This document shows positions 52,653 through 62,144 of a stretch of DNA of 64,000 nt, piece after piece. Numbering within the stretch: the first letter of the stretch is position 1; each line of letters begins with the position of its first letter. Both the position numbers and the translations under genes were made by a program. Under the pieces are notes generated by a model. That model searched no databases. It saw nothing but the letters and a program-made list of their open reading frames with translations, and was not told where the DNA came from. The DNA is from Paenibacillus sp. YYML68 (GTDB lineage: Bacteria; Bacillota; Bacilli; Paenibacillales; NBRC-103111), in NCBI RefSeq assembly GCF_027923405.1, contig NZ_BQYI01000001.1:69501-133500 (forward strand), read 5' to 3'.

Positions 52653-53800
52653 TCGTTATCATACCTTACTTTAGTCAGATTACCGTGCTTGTCCTTCAGC
52701 AGATTTCCACGAGCGTCCTTCTCGAATATTTTCTTATTCGTGAAACGATCACAGACCTTGATAAACTCATCTACCGTCATATCTAGCGGTGCCAATATTT
52801 CTTCCAGCGGCTTGCCCAGATATGTCCAAGGGAATTTTCCATCATGCTTTCGGACAAGTTCTATGGCGTCATCTCTAGTAATTCTCCCGCGACGAACATG
52901 TAAACATGCGATATCTGTAGCACGACCGAAACCGAACTTTAAATATTTAAAGTAATCGTGAATCCCTGTCTGATAGTTATCTAAATTCTCATAATTAACA
53001 ATAGAACCTTCAACAGTATGCTTAGTCGTCACAAATCCGTGTGCCTGAGACAATAGAGCATTGGAGTAACCATCCCACGGAATGTAATGACCTAGGAAGA
53101 TCCCTGTAACTCCAACCTCTCGAAGCTCCTCATCAGTTGGATACGTATAAGCGATAAGATCCTTAGTTTGAATACCATCCATACCAACTAAGTCGGAGAC
53201 GCGAAGCCCTAGTAACCCACCAAATTCCTCAAGCCATCTTCTGGTTAGGATATTGTTCTCCGCCGCCGCCGCTGGGCCGCCATATTCATTCTGAGAGTTC
53301 TCACCCCACACGATCAACGGCACCTTGTACTGAACAGCTGCTTTAACCGGAATAGTGAAAATACCTACATGCTCTGGCCAAGATATGTCCCCAACCTGCG
53401 TTAATCCAATTCGATTCATCTTTCTACGAACGACAGGATTAGGTGAGAACTCCACATAGTCAACACCCATGTTCTTAATGTTCTCAATGTTATGTCGACC
53501 AATATCAGATAGATGACACGTAGTCGAGGTAACACATAATGGATTTAAGCCAAGCTGAAGCATCCGAATAACTTGATACGTACTGTCCTTGCCACCACTA
53601 ACAGGAACAATACAGTCCCAGTTGCTTCCGTCTTTAGATTTATAGCGATCAACGATCTCAAGCAATTCTTGTTTTCTCTTGGACCAGTCAACCTCTTTCC
53701 GTCCTTCGAAGCTTCTGCACGCATTACAAACACCATGCTCATCCAAGTGCAGGTCAGGCTTCGTATCTGGCATTACACACTTTGTACAGTATTTAATCAT
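52649..53800 (-). CDS. N-acetyl sugar amidotransferase (WbpG/PseA-like)
   Basis: A 383-residue ATP-dependent amidotransferase of the N-type PP-loop class. A zinc-type pair C5-x2-C8 and C25-x2-C28 opens the protein, and the ATP-binding loop SGGKDS is at residues 68-73. Family blocks LGLNPLCVTSTTCHLSDIG and VWGENSQNEYGGPA follow. Homologues turn an N-acetyl into an acetamidino group on surface or flagellar sugars: WbpG in Pseudomonas O-antigen, PseA in Campylobacter pseudaminic acid. Here the neighbouring Pse genes suggest a pseudaminic-type substrate. GGGGGAGG supports the start. Confidence 0.88.
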   Translation of the reverse strand: MIKYCTKCVMPDTKPDLHLDEHGVCNACRSFEGRKEVDWSKRKQELLEIVDRYKSKDGSNWDCIVPVSGGKDSTYQVIRMLQLGLNPLCVTSTTCHLSDIGRHNIENIKNMGVDYVEFSPNPVVRRKMNRIGLTQVGDISWPEHVGIFTIPVKAAVQYKVPLIVWGENSQNEYGGPAAAAENNILTRRWLEEFGGLLGLRVSDLVGMDGIQTKDLIAYTYPTDEELREVGVTGIFLGHYIPWDGYSNALLSQAHGFVTTKHTVEGSIVNYENLDNYQTGIHDYFKYLKFGFGRATDIACLHVRRGRITRDDAIELVRKHDGKFPWTYLGKPLEEILAPLDMTVDEFIKVCDRFTNKKIFEKDARGNLLKDKHGNLTKVRYDNE

Positions 53801-53827
53801 ACGTGTATTCCTCCCCCTTCACTAGAC

Positions 53828-54562
53828 CTATTCACCGAGCTTCTTCTGAACAATATGGGCATTCATATTCACTAATTCGGGATGACTCTCACATAGCTTA
53901 ATAGTTTCTTGCCAAGAGAATATGTCGCCAGGACGATACAGTTCCCTATAGATCTGATCAACGAGCTGATAATCTTCTGCAGTATCAACCGTCCATCGAT
54001 AATGGGAATAGTCCTTGAGATGAGTGTACTGTAGAAGCCTGAATTGGTCATCATGCTGATATATATACGGCGTTACGTGCTCCTGCTCATAAGCCTGATC
54101 AGCATTCCTATAGGCCTGCTCCAATGCATCGAAGCTAAACACCTCGGTATCCAAGCCTTGAGGAAAAGTTCGTGTCAATGTATTACTGCAATATTGAGCC
54201 GAAGATGCTTCCTTGAACATTCGAATCACGTCGTTAGAGACCTGAGGGTCTAGCAATGGACAGTCCGAAGTTACACGAACAACGACATCAGATTGATTAG
54301 CAATCGCTGCCTCATAGTATCTGCTAAGCACATGGGATTCACTCCCTCGGTGCACAGCAACAGACTCTGAACGCACAAGGTCAGCGATTACTTCATCAGC
54401 TGGGTCCGTCGTTGTCGCAACGACGATATCATCTACGAGCGGAATCGCCTTACATCGATTAATGACATGAGCCAGAATCGGCTTATCCACTAAGTTCATG
54501 AGAACCTTGCCGGGCAGTCGGGAAGAACCCATTCTCGCTTGAATAATTACAGTGGTTTTCAT
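53828..54562 (-). CDS. pseF: CMP-pseudaminic acid cytidylyltransferase PseF
   Basis: A 244-residue nucleotidyltransferase with the N-terminal activation loop QARMGSSRLPGKVLMNLVDKPILAHVI. Substrate blocks SDCPLLDPQV and RWTVDTAEDYQLV follow, the latter typical of SpsF/PseF-type proteins. It would activate pseudaminic acid with CTP for transfer to flagellin. It sits between pseB and the amidation module. GGAG stands about five bases before the ATG. SpsF proteins of spore coat polysaccharide loci look similar, but the Pse context favours PseF. Confidence 0.87.
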   Translation of the reverse strand: MKTTVIIQARMGSSRLPGKVLMNLVDKPILAHVINRCKAIPLVDDIVVATTTDPADEVIADLVRSESVAVHRGSESHVLSRYYEAAIANQSDVVVRVTSDCPLLDPQVSNDVIRMFKEASSAQYCSNTLTRTFPQGLDTEVFSFDALEQAYRNADQAYEQEHVTPYIYQHDDQFRLLQYTHLKDYSHYRWTVDTAEDYQLVDQIYRELYRPGDIFSWQETIKLCESHPELVNMNAHIVQKKLGE

Positions 54563-54578
54563 AGCAGCTCCGTTAACC

Positions 54579-55592
54579 CTATAATAGTTGTTCAGTCAGA
54601 AGCCAGTCACGCAACGTTTCTTTATGAATCGGCGGTTCATATAATAACCGGTTCTCGAGCTTCTCCGTCTTACGTGCGAACGGATATTCCACCTGCTCTT
54701 CCGCAAAGTAAGAAGGAATAATATACATCTCATCCGTCTCAAGTGAATACCTGTACTCGTCGTCTGTCATTAATTCCTCATACATCTTTTCACCCGGTCT
54801 AAGTCCGATATTATTCACTTGAATGCGATCTTCACGTATGTTATAGCGTTTTCCTACTTCTTCAATCATAACCTCTGCAAGATCGGACAAACGAACAATA
54901 GGCATCTTCAGGACGAAGACCTCACCACCGCAGGCAATCTCATTGGCTTTGAGCATGAGTGAAATCGCTTGTGAAGGTGTCATCATATAACGGATCATAT
55001 TGATATCCGTTACGGTAATACTATTGTTCTCCAAAATCTGTTTTTTAAATAGCGGTATGACGGAGCCCCTTGATCCCATGACGTTACCGAAGCGAACTGA
55101 GGAAAATACGGTTGCCTTAGGACCTTTTTGGTACTCGGCCGCGGAAATTAACCTTTCCGCCGTGAGCTTAGTAGCCCCGTAAGCGTTGGTAGGTGAGATC
55201 GCTTTATCGGTACTGGTGAATAGCACTTTTTTTACACCTGTCTCAATAGCAGCCTGAATGACGTTTTGCGTCCCAATGACATTCGTCTGTACCGCTTCGA
55301 ACGGGTTATATTCACAGGAAGGTACATGCTTCATTGCCGCGGCGTGGAACACGTAATCAATGCCCTCCATAGCACGAACAACTCGCTGTGAATCACGAAT
55401 ATCACCGATGAGATAGCGTATATTCGCGTTTGCTCCCCACTGTTGTTGCATCTCGAACTGCTTATGCTCATCTCGGCTAAATATTCGTATAACCGCCGGT
55501 TCGTATTCGAGTAAATGCTTCAATAAATACTGACCAATTGTTCCTGTTCCACCGATTAGCAATATTTTTTTGCCGCGATACATACTCGACAT
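54579..55592 (-). CDS. pseB: UDP-N-acetylglucosamine 4,6-dehydratase (inverting) PseB
   Basis: A 337-residue short-chain dehydrogenase starting pseudaminic acid synthesis by dehydrating and epimerising UDP-GlcNAc. The NADP loop is LIGGTGTIGQYL. The catalytic D, K and Y are in STDKAISPTNAYGATKLTAE. AAMKHVPSCEYNPFEAVQTNVIGTQNV and RFGNVMGSRGSVIPLF are diagnostic of this subfamily. GGAGGGG precedes the ATG. It lies 34 bases after the methylase gene. Confidence 0.94.
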   Translation of the reverse strand: MSSMYRGKKILLIGGTGTIGQYLLKHLLEYEPAVIRIFSRDEHKQFEMQQQWGANANIRYLIGDIRDSQRVVRAMEGIDYVFHAAAMKHVPSCEYNPFEAVQTNVIGTQNVIQAAIETGVKKVLFTSTDKAISPTNAYGATKLTAERLISAAEYQKGPKATVFSSVRFGNVMGSRGSVIPLFKKQILENNSITVTDINMIRYMMTPSQAISLMLKANEIACGGEVFVLKMPIVRLSDLAEVMIEEVGKRYNIREDRIQVNNIGLRPGEKMYEELMTDDEYRYSLETDEMYIIPSYFAEEQVEYPFARKTEKLENRLLYEPPIHKETLRDWLLTEQLL

Positions 55593-55626
55593 CGTGACCC
55601 CTCCAAGCCGTAAATCGTTATGAAGT

Positions 55627-56262
55627 TTACTTCTTCTCTAGCAGGTACATCTGATCAACGAGGTCACTCTGTACGTACTTATATATCTTCTCCTTCACGA
55701 CCTGCAAATTAGGATATCGATCTAAGAAAAGCTGCATAAAATTTGTCTTCCACAGCTTGTCCTCATTACCGCGGTATTGAACCTCTTGATACCCTGCTTC
55801 TGCATAATATTCAAAGCCCCAGATATAGCGGTTAGACACACGGTACATCTCATCAATAGCCTTATAAATATCATCAGGAGAGATGTGAATCAGCACACCG
55901 CTTGTGAAGACCATATCAAAATATGAGTCCTTGAACGGTATATCGAACAACGAGCCCTGGATGATGTTAATCCCTCGGGATAGTTGCTTCGACTTCTCAA
56001 CCGCATATTGTTGAAGCTCGATACCATACAATCCGTTGAACCCCATAGCTTGCAGGCATCTCAATTGATTACCTACGTTACAGCCTGCCTCAAGTGTTGT
56101 CGCGAGACTAAGTCCTCCTAAGAACTCTTGATTCATCTCGGTACGCGTAACACCGAATTGCGCCTTATAGAAGCCGTCCAGCTCCTCATAGGAATACGTA
56201 TTACGATCTGTGTACTCACTGCCGAACTGACCGTTCCAAAAGTCCATCTGGTTTGTTTTCAT
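55627..56262 (-). CDS. Pseudaminic-acid-biosynthesis-associated methylase
   Basis: A 211-residue SAM-dependent methyltransferase. The start FWNGQFGSEYTDRNTYS is characteristic of the methylase family found in Pse clusters. The SAM-binding loop is TLEAGCNVGNQLRCLQ, and the later LFDIPFKDSYFDMVFTSGVLIHISPDD completes the fold. It presumably methylates the sugar or its carrier, but the acceptor position is not known. The start is the ATG at 56262 with AAGGAG upstream; a longer frame to 56301 overlaps the maf region without a site. Base composition is lower in GC than in the Pse genes. Confidence 0.85.
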   Translation of the reverse strand: MKTNQMDFWNGQFGSEYTDRNTYSYEELDGFYKAQFGVTRTEMNQEFLGGLSLATTLEAGCNVGNQLRCLQAMGFNGLYGIELQQYAVEKSKQLSRGINIIQGSLFDIPFKDSYFDMVFTSGVLIHISPDDIYKAIDEMYRVSNRYIWGFEYYAEAGYQEVQYRGNEDKLWKTNFMQLFLDRYPNLQVVKEKIYKYVQSDLVDQMYLLEKK

Positions 56263-56302
56263 CGCGCACTCCTTATATGTTTCTTTTAAGATATTTTGCA
56301 AC

Positions 56303-58180
56303 TTAGTTCTTTCTTAAATATAAGTTCGAGAGATGACTGTGCATTTTTATAACCTCTGGAACAATTAACTCCATTTCTACTTTACATTCAAAAATAAACT
56401 TACCGAAGTTGTCAATTAACTTTTTTGCTTTAAGATAGGGATCATCTGTATTTCTTATGTCAGCAATAAATCGATGCAATATTTGTTGTTGTAACCTCAC
56501 CATCGGATGGATATATACAACGAAAAATAAGTTTTTTTGAAGTTTCTTGAACAGCTTATCAAAGACGGGATACTGTTTTTCTAAACCTTTTATATTTTTA
56601 GACTTTGTGAGCTTATCCATGGTCCTCATAACCTGAACAACATCATCTATTGTTTTGTTTAATGACTGATGTTCTTTTTCCATGAAATTAATTTTACTAC
56701 CAATATCACTTAGGTTGTAGTTTGTCTTTCCACTCACAAACCAGTCAGCTCGAACTACTTTGCTTGTGAGCTTATCTGCTATTACATTCTCTAAGGTTGA
56801 ATATTTCGCCCCTTCAATACTCGCTCCACCTTTAGTAGTATTGATGATCACACTGTTTATTTGCTTAATGTAATTTTCCATCGTAACTCTAGTTACATTA
56901 TGTGAAGCTGAGGTGTAGACTTCGTCACCATCCACACTCTTGACCGTAATCAAATTTTTCTTTTCCAGCTCTGATAATTCGTTTGGTCTGCTTGCATACT
57001 CTATACCACTGGCATAATATTGATTATTTCTAAACGCAAGGTTTTGTCCGACAAGTATTATCGGGCTACATCCTAGTTTAGCAACAATTTCTAGCGCAAC
57101 TAGTGCAATTGATGGTGCATCCGAGATAAGTCCATTAAGCTCTTTGACTTGATGCTCACCTAAATAGTAGGATGACACTGTATCTTGTGTGATGAACGCA
57201 TGCATCATCGGCCCTGTATATCGCTTTACTGTGTTAGCCCCAACAGTACTACCGAAAATTAATGGAATGGTGCTAATTTTATTTTCAACGATACCTCCGA
57301 AAGTATCTAACCCTTCTAATCCTGTTTCAGGATCATATGCAAAGACTGCATCTGGCTCAATCCCATAGTTCAAAAGTGCTTTAATCGCCGAACCAACCGA
57401 AAAGATATATGCCAAGCCATTATTTTTAATATATTTTATATTTTCCAACTCATCCACTAGTGATGGACCCGCAGCCACAAGCAAAACCGGCATATCCTCG
57501 AGTTCTTGACGCTTTTCACGAATAATATGTGGCGTCTCTATAACGACAGGAAAATTACTCAAACAATTCATCGTCCAAAGCCTTTCAAAGCGAGCATTTA
57601 CCCCAATAGAGTTCATTTGATCAGTAACAGCTTTCTTAAATCGTTCTTTAAAATCTTGAACTTTATCGATGTTTATCCGCTCGTATACAGGATGCATAAT
57701 TAACATTGTTTTCTCGTTGACATTTTGTAAGAAATGGTTGAGACAAAATGTAACAACTTCTTTATCCCATTCAATATATAAATGTTGTAATTCTTTTAAT
57801 GGTAAGTCAGATAGTAGTCTCGTTTCAAGAAACCTATAAAATATCTCTGGACTGGGTTCATATATTGTAAATTTCATATCTGGATAATACTTAAGAAAAG
57901 CATTTATGTGATACCCCATACCAAGGCCATAAAAGAATATATGTTTATATGAGTGAATATCGTCAAACTGCTTAACAAAACTTTCCGCTTCCATAACAGG
58001 ATCATATTTACTGTGAATATAAAGTTTTTTAGAATTTGATTCGTACTTTAAAGTAGGGTGATTATTTTTAGCCACCTCAACTACAGTACTTCCAGACTCG
58101 AAAACAGATTCAAATATTTTTAATGACTTCCATAGTTCGGGGTATTTTCGAGAGATGAGACTAACATTCTCAATTAACAT
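56303..58180 (-). CDS. Maf-family flagellin glycosyltransferase (DUF115)
   Basis: A 625-residue motility accessory factor. The central DUF115/MptE-like domain is clear from LLVAAGPSLVDELENIKYIKNNGLAYIFSVGSAIKALLNYGIEPDAVFAYDPE. It is flanked by variable N- and C-terminal helical parts. Maf proteins transfer nonulosonic acids from CMP to serine or threonine of flagellin in the cytoplasm; the only nonulosonate made here appears to be the pseudaminic type. The gene is strongly AT-rich compared with pseC-pseI, suggesting a separate origin. It overlaps the preceding gene by 11 bases. Confidence 0.88.
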   Translation of the reverse strand: MLIENVSLISRKYPELWKSLKIFESVFESGSTVVEVAKNNHPTLKYESNSKKLYIHSKYDPVMEAESFVKQFDDIHSYKHIFFYGLGMGYHINAFLKYYPDMKFTIYEPSPEIFYRFLETRLLSDLPLKELQHLYIEWDKEVVTFCLNHFLQNVNEKTMLIMHPVYERINIDKVQDFKERFKKAVTDQMNSIGVNARFERLWTMNCLSNFPVVIETPHIIREKRQELEDMPVLLVAAGPSLVDELENIKYIKNNGLAYIFSVGSAIKALLNYGIEPDAVFAYDPETGLEGLDTFGGIVENKISTIPLIFGSTVGANTVKRYTGPMMHAFITQDTVSSYYLGEHQVKELNGLISDAPSIALVALEIVAKLGCSPIILVGQNLAFRNNQYYASGIEYASRPNELSELEKKNLITVKSVDGDEVYTSASHNVTRVTMENYIKQINSVIINTTKGGASIEGAKYSTLENVIADKLTSKVVRADWFVSGKTNYNLSDIGSKINFMEKEHQSLNKTIDDVVQVMRTMDKLTKSKNIKGLEKQYPVFDKLFKKLQKNLFFVVYIHPMVRLQQQILHRFIADIRNTDDPYLKAKKLIDNFGKFIFECKVEMELIVPEVIKMHSHLSNLYLRKN

Positions 58181-58778
58181 GTGTACTCACAACCTTCTGC
58201 TCCATAATAAGTTTAAAACCCTCGTGAATGGTTGTTAGCATTGGTATTATTTCAAATTGCAGAACATCCCCCAATAAAATTGTATCTGTATTCACTACTG
58301 CATCTTGCATATTCCTAATTAACGTTTCGAATTCTGGTCTTTCCTTTGTAACAAAAGTTAACCCTTTCAGTCCGTGGTTTATTTGATCAATTGAAAAGAG
58401 CATTTGAGAGATCCATTGCAATCCATCTATTAATTGAGCAAATTTACTCCACGTTTCGCTACTTGCACCTTGGTAAAATTGATTGGATAATAGTTGTACC
58501 TCTGGTAAAACTCGGTCAAGATAGCTGCTAGTCGATATTACCAATTGATTAATTAACTCAGCTAAAGTAACAACTACGATAGTTACAGTCTGAATATTGG
58601 ACTCATGATTTATAAGGTATTCTTTGTAATTTTCAAAAACTTCATCTTCTTCTACGAGTAAGTGTGAGACATACAGTTCGTTTTCTTGAAGAAAAAACTC
58701 AATTGAGCTGAGAACTTCAATTAATTTACTTGTACTATCCCCACAATCCCAAACACTATTGGCAATTTGAATTTGCAC
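58170..58778 (-). CDS. Unrecognised 202-aa protein coupled to maf
   Basis: I do not recognise this protein. It is acidic, lacks a signal peptide and appears mostly helical, with heptad-like stretches (TSKLIEVLSSIEFFLQENEL, VVTLAELINQLVIS, LIRNMQDAVVNTDTI). The chosen start is the GTG at 58778 with GGAGG six bases upstream; a GTG at 58787 overlaps the ribosome binding site. Its stop lies inside the start of maf, so the two proteins are probably made together. Position between the DUF2920-like gene and maf suggests a helper in flagellin modification; this is inference from context only. The gene is AT-rich. Confidence 0.7.
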   Translation of the reverse strand: MQIQIANSVWDCGDSTSKLIEVLSSIEFFLQENELYVSHLLVEEDEVFENYKEYLINHESNIQTVTIVVVTLAELINQLVISTSSYLDRVLPEVQLLSNQFYQGASSETWSKFAQLIDGLQWISQMLFSIDQINHGLKGLTFVTKERPEFETLIRNMQDAVVNTDTILLGDVLQFEIIPMLTTIHEGFKLIMEQKVVSTHVN

Positions 58779-58883
58779 ACTTGACACCTCCAGTACATAT
58801 GCTCAGATATGATATATTTATCGGTATAATACCAAGACAGATGAATAGTATATTTAGAACAATTTCAAGGTAGTATATAGCTT

Positions 58884-59966
58884 CTAAGCCTTATTTTTAG
58901 TTCTAATTAGCACAGGTAATTTATTTGAATAATCTATACAGTACTTAAATAATTTAGTTTCAATAATTTGGTTAGGCAAAAGTATCTTTGCGTTTTGATT
59001 CCCCTTAGCAAGAGAAAGATTTTTCATGACGTAATCAAAAAAACGAAAGAAATCTTCGTCATTGAAATCGAAGTTAATCTCGTTATATAGACAAGTTCTT
59101 AAAGACTCACAAAAGTTCTTTTTTACTTGAGTCTGTGCAGCGGGAATGTTGTTATTATTGAAAGATACAATTTGTGCAAAGTTGGGAACTTTCCTGTACA
59201 GTTGTATTAAATTGATTACTTCCATATCTACATCAATACGTTTTATTAAGTAATCAAAAATTACAGTAATCGTCAAACTGTTTTTTTTATAGGATATAAA
59301 GCGGTTCTCAGAAACATAAGGAGGTATAATCCACCCACCTTTATCTATAATTTGTCCAAATAATCTCGGTGCAAGTGCATTACACAAATACGCCAAATAA
59401 GCACCGTGCCCCTCACCATACGCAATAATTTTTGAAGTATTAAAAACCAAACCGTTGTCCTTCAATAACTCTATTGTAACAAGAAGTGCCGTTATGTTAT
59501 CTAATGCTTGCATAAGACTCATATCATTAAAGTTTTCAGGAGTCTCGTTTAATTGTTCATAACCCATAAGATTCACTGAGTGATGACTTGCTATATCTAA
59601 AAATTTATTCATATCAACCCTACCATCTACAAACACATAGTTAAACTCTTCTTCTGTCAGTAGACGCTTTAATGCGTTTAAATCAAACTCAAACCTCGGA
59701 CTCACAGTGTCGGAAAAAAACTCCTGCCCGAAATAACGTTGACACAAAACCGTTACTATATTATGTTCATCAGCCATCTGTTCACACAGAGATTTAGTCT
59801 CTTCTGAACTACAACTCAACCCAATAGGAGGTAGCAGCAACAATAAACCCGTATTATCATTAACACCTGACTCTGGCGTACTAAACATAATAGGCATTTT
59901 ACGTTCTTTAATTTCCCCATAAATGCTTGGGTGCGCTGATACATCAATATTGTATGATGTAGCCAT
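58884..59966 (-). CDS. DUF2920-like alpha/beta-hydrolase-fold protein lacking the nucleophile
   Basis: A 360-residue protein that fits the DUF2920 family seen near flagellin-modification genes in Campylobacter and relatives. The nucleophile-elbow region reads IIAYGEGHGAYLAYLCNALAP. In related alpha/beta hydrolases the centre of this G-x-S-x-G turn is serine, but here it is glycine (G186, codon GGG), so a classical hydrolase reaction is unlikely. It opens the glycosylation block, 241 bases after the flagellin gene. TGGAGGG precedes the ATG. Family assignment is from motif memory and context, not a search; function unknown. Confidence 0.65.
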   Translation of the reverse strand: MATSYNIDVSAHPSIYGEIKERKMPIMFSTPESGVNDNTGLLLLLPPIGLSCSSEETKSLCEQMADEHNIVTVLCQRYFGQEFFSDTVSPRFEFDLNALKRLLTEEEFNYVFVDGRVDMNKFLDIASHHSVNLMGYEQLNETPENFNDMSLMQALDNITALLVTIELLKDNGLVFNTSKIIAYGEGHGAYLAYLCNALAPRLFGQIIDKGGWIIPPYVSENRFISYKKNSLTITVIFDYLIKRIDVDMEVINLIQLYRKVPNFAQIVSFNNNNIPAAQTQVKKNFCESLRTCLYNEINFDFNDEDFFRFFDYVMKNLSLAKGNQNAKILLPNQIIETKLFKYCIDYSNKLPVLIRTKNKA

Positions 59967-60158
59967 ATAAAACCCTCCAGTTAATTAATTATTAATCTAA
60001 TAGACTTATATCATCTCATGTCATTACTTTCTTTCGTAAAATTTTTCGAGTACCGGCTTTTTCAGCTCGTTTGTCCAATTGCAACGGATATAGTTATTAT
60101 AAGTTTTTATTGAGTTATTTATCAGAGTTGTATTACATCACAGCATTATGCAGACATC

Positions 60159-60188
60159 AAAAAAGGTGACTATCAAACGATAGCCACC
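60159..60188 (-). terminator. Terminator of the flagellin gene
   Basis: On the minus strand GGTGGCTATC and GATAGTCACC pair around GTTT with one mismatch and are followed by six T. It begins about 20 bases after the flagellin stop, so flagellin is likely transcribed alone. Confidence 0.88.
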
Positions 60189-60207
60189 ATTAAAAACCAA
60201 CTAAAAA

Positions 60208-62112
60208 TTAACGAAGTAACTGAAGAACTCCCTGTGGTTGTTGGTTCGCTTGCGCCAACATGGATTGAGCAGCTTGAGTAAGAATATTGTTCTTCGTGAA
60301 CTCCATCATCTGACGAGCCATATCAACATCTCTAATACGAGACTCAGCAGCAGACAAGTTCTCAGAAGAAGTTCCAAGGTTATTAATAGTGTGTTCAAGT
60401 CGATTTTGTACCGCACCAAGCTTAGAGCGTTCGGAGGATACAGACTCTATTGCACTATTAATTACTGTGATCGCGTCTGATGCCTTCGATGCTGTGGATA
60501 CATCCAAGCTAAACTCAACGTTGGTAGAGTTCGTACCATCCGTTACGTTAGCTCCACTTGTACCGAAGCTGCCGCCCGCAGTTGCAGAACTAATTCCTAG
60601 AGCCTTTGAACGCATATCACCGATACTCAAAGACATTGCTTGATTTTGATTCGCGCCGATCTGGAACGATAATGAATCATCAGAACCCGAAGTAGTTAAA
60701 ACACCAGACAACTCAAACGTAAATGTTCCAGCTTTTAACGTGTTTTGTCCGCTACCTTGCACAAGAGCGATTGATAATCCGCTTGCCAGACCAGTAATGG
60801 CTGTAGCATTGCCGGCTACAGTTGTCGTGTCAGTATAACCGGAAGCATTGGTGAGAGTTACCGTGTATGCGGATGGCATTGTCGTCAGCGTGCTACCTGC
60901 ACCTGAAATATTAAGCGTGATTGTATCTCCACCTGCACCAGAAGTAAAGGCATATCCACTACCTGCTGCAAACTCTACGCCAGTAAAGTCAAGGCCGTGA
61001 TTGTTATAGTTTAATGTAATGCCACCTGAAATAGTTAAACCAGAATACATTACATCCATAATTCTCTCGGTAGCACCTGTAGATCCTGAGTTTGTGATCA
61101 TAACGTTACCACCACTCACAAAGACTGTCCAGCTGTTACCTTTTACGTTATTATAGATATCTACAGCTCCGCTCAACGACGTGCTGTTATTGCTATGCCC
61201 AACTCTTTGTGTCCCTACACTGCCTGGCGAGCTAGTAACAGCAAACGCTTCTGTACCTGTACCGGACAGGTTCGTTACTTTAAAATTGAAACCATGATTG
61301 TTGTACTCTTGACCAATAGTTATAACATCTTCCGAAACCAAAACGCCGTCCGCACCACTTCCCGAGTAAACCCTAAACACTAGCTCGTTACTACCAGAGC
61401 CACTCATTGCGAAACTTACGGAAAGACCACTAGCGCCAGCACCAACAGCAATTGAATTCCCAGAGAATGAGAGATTGTTTGCTAAAGTACCCGAGAAAGC
61501 CGATTGCGTTGCAGTGAAAGTACCAGATACCGCAGCAGCGTTCTCAGTTACTGTAACTGTGTGTGTACCCGAAGCGCCAGTGGTGTTCAACAGGTCCATA
61601 CGATCAGCGGCACTAGCAGTACTAAGTGCTATATTCGCCGTTCCAGTACCAGCAGTAAAATTAGCGCTTGTTAATGATGTCGACAATCCGTTTACCTTAG
61701 TACCATTCAACAACTTCATGGTGTTGAACTCCGTCGTATTACCGATACGGTTGATCTCGGAAGTCAGCTGGTTGATCTCCTTCTGGATCTCACCACGGTC
61801 AACCGCTACGTTCGTATCGTTGGACGCCTGAACAGCAAGCTCACGCATACGCTGAAGAATGGACTGAGTCTCGTTCAACGCACCTTCAGCTGTCTGGATC
61901 AGGGAGATTGCATCCTGGGAGTTACGGGAAGCCTGGTCCAAACCGCGAACCTGTGCTCTCATCTTCTCGGAGATTGCAAGACCTGCAGCATCGTCGCCTG
62001 CGCGGTTGATGCGAAGACCGGAAGAGAGCTTCTCTAGGGACTTACCAGTCGAAACGTTGTTAGCGGAAAGCTGGCGGTACGTGTTCAGTGCCGCAATGTT
62101 CTGATTAATTCT
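60208..62112 (-). CDS. hag: Flagellin, with large central domain
   Basis: The filament protein, 634 residues after starting at the ATG at 62112 ([16 protein letters not shown]), which has AAGGAGG upstream; the frame from 62196 is not the start. The N-terminal D0/D1 region (to about residue 165) and the C-terminal D1/D0 region (about 540-634, ending [11 protein letters not shown]) are highly conserved. Between them lies a serine/threonine/glycine-rich part of about 370 residues, absent from the short Bacillus flagellin and rich in possible O-glycosylation sites. The gene follows a csrA terminator, so it has its own promoter; only a weak sigma-D-like -10 (TACGATAT, 62212-62219) was seen. Its leader carries a CsrA-site hairpin. 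Confidence 0.95.
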   Translation of the reverse strand, partial: RINQNIAALNTYRQLSANNVSTGKSLEKLSSGLRINRAGDDAAGLAISEKMRAQVRGLDQASRNSQDAISLIQTAEGALNETQSILQRMRELAVQASNDTNVAVDRGEIQKEINQLTSEINRIGNTTEFNTMKLLNGTKVNGLSTSLTSANFTAGTGTANIALSTASAADRMDLLNTTGASGTHTVTVTENAAAVSGTFTATQSAFSGTLANNLSFSGNSIAVGAGASGLSVSFAMSGSGSNELVFRVYSGSGADGVLVSEDVITIGQEYNNHGFNFKVTNLSGTGTEAFAVTSSPGSVGTQRVGHSNNSTSLSGAVDIYNNVKGNSWTVFVSGGNVMITNSGSTGATERIMDVMYSGLTISGGITLNYNNHGLDFTGVEFAAGSGYAFTSGAGGDTITLNISGAGSTLTTMPSAYTVTLTNASGYTDTTTVAGNATAITGLASGLSIALVQGSGQNTLKAGTFTFELSGVLTTSGSDDSLSFQIGANQNQAMSLSIGDMRSKALGISSATAGGSFGTSGANVTDGTNSTNVEFSLDVSTASKASDAITVINSAIESVSSERSKLGAVQNRLEHTINNLGTSSENLSAAESRIRDVDMARQMMEFTKNNILTQAAQSMLAQANQQPQGVLQLLR

Positions 62113-62144
62113 CATTGTATTCTTCCTCCTTGAATTGTAAGTAC

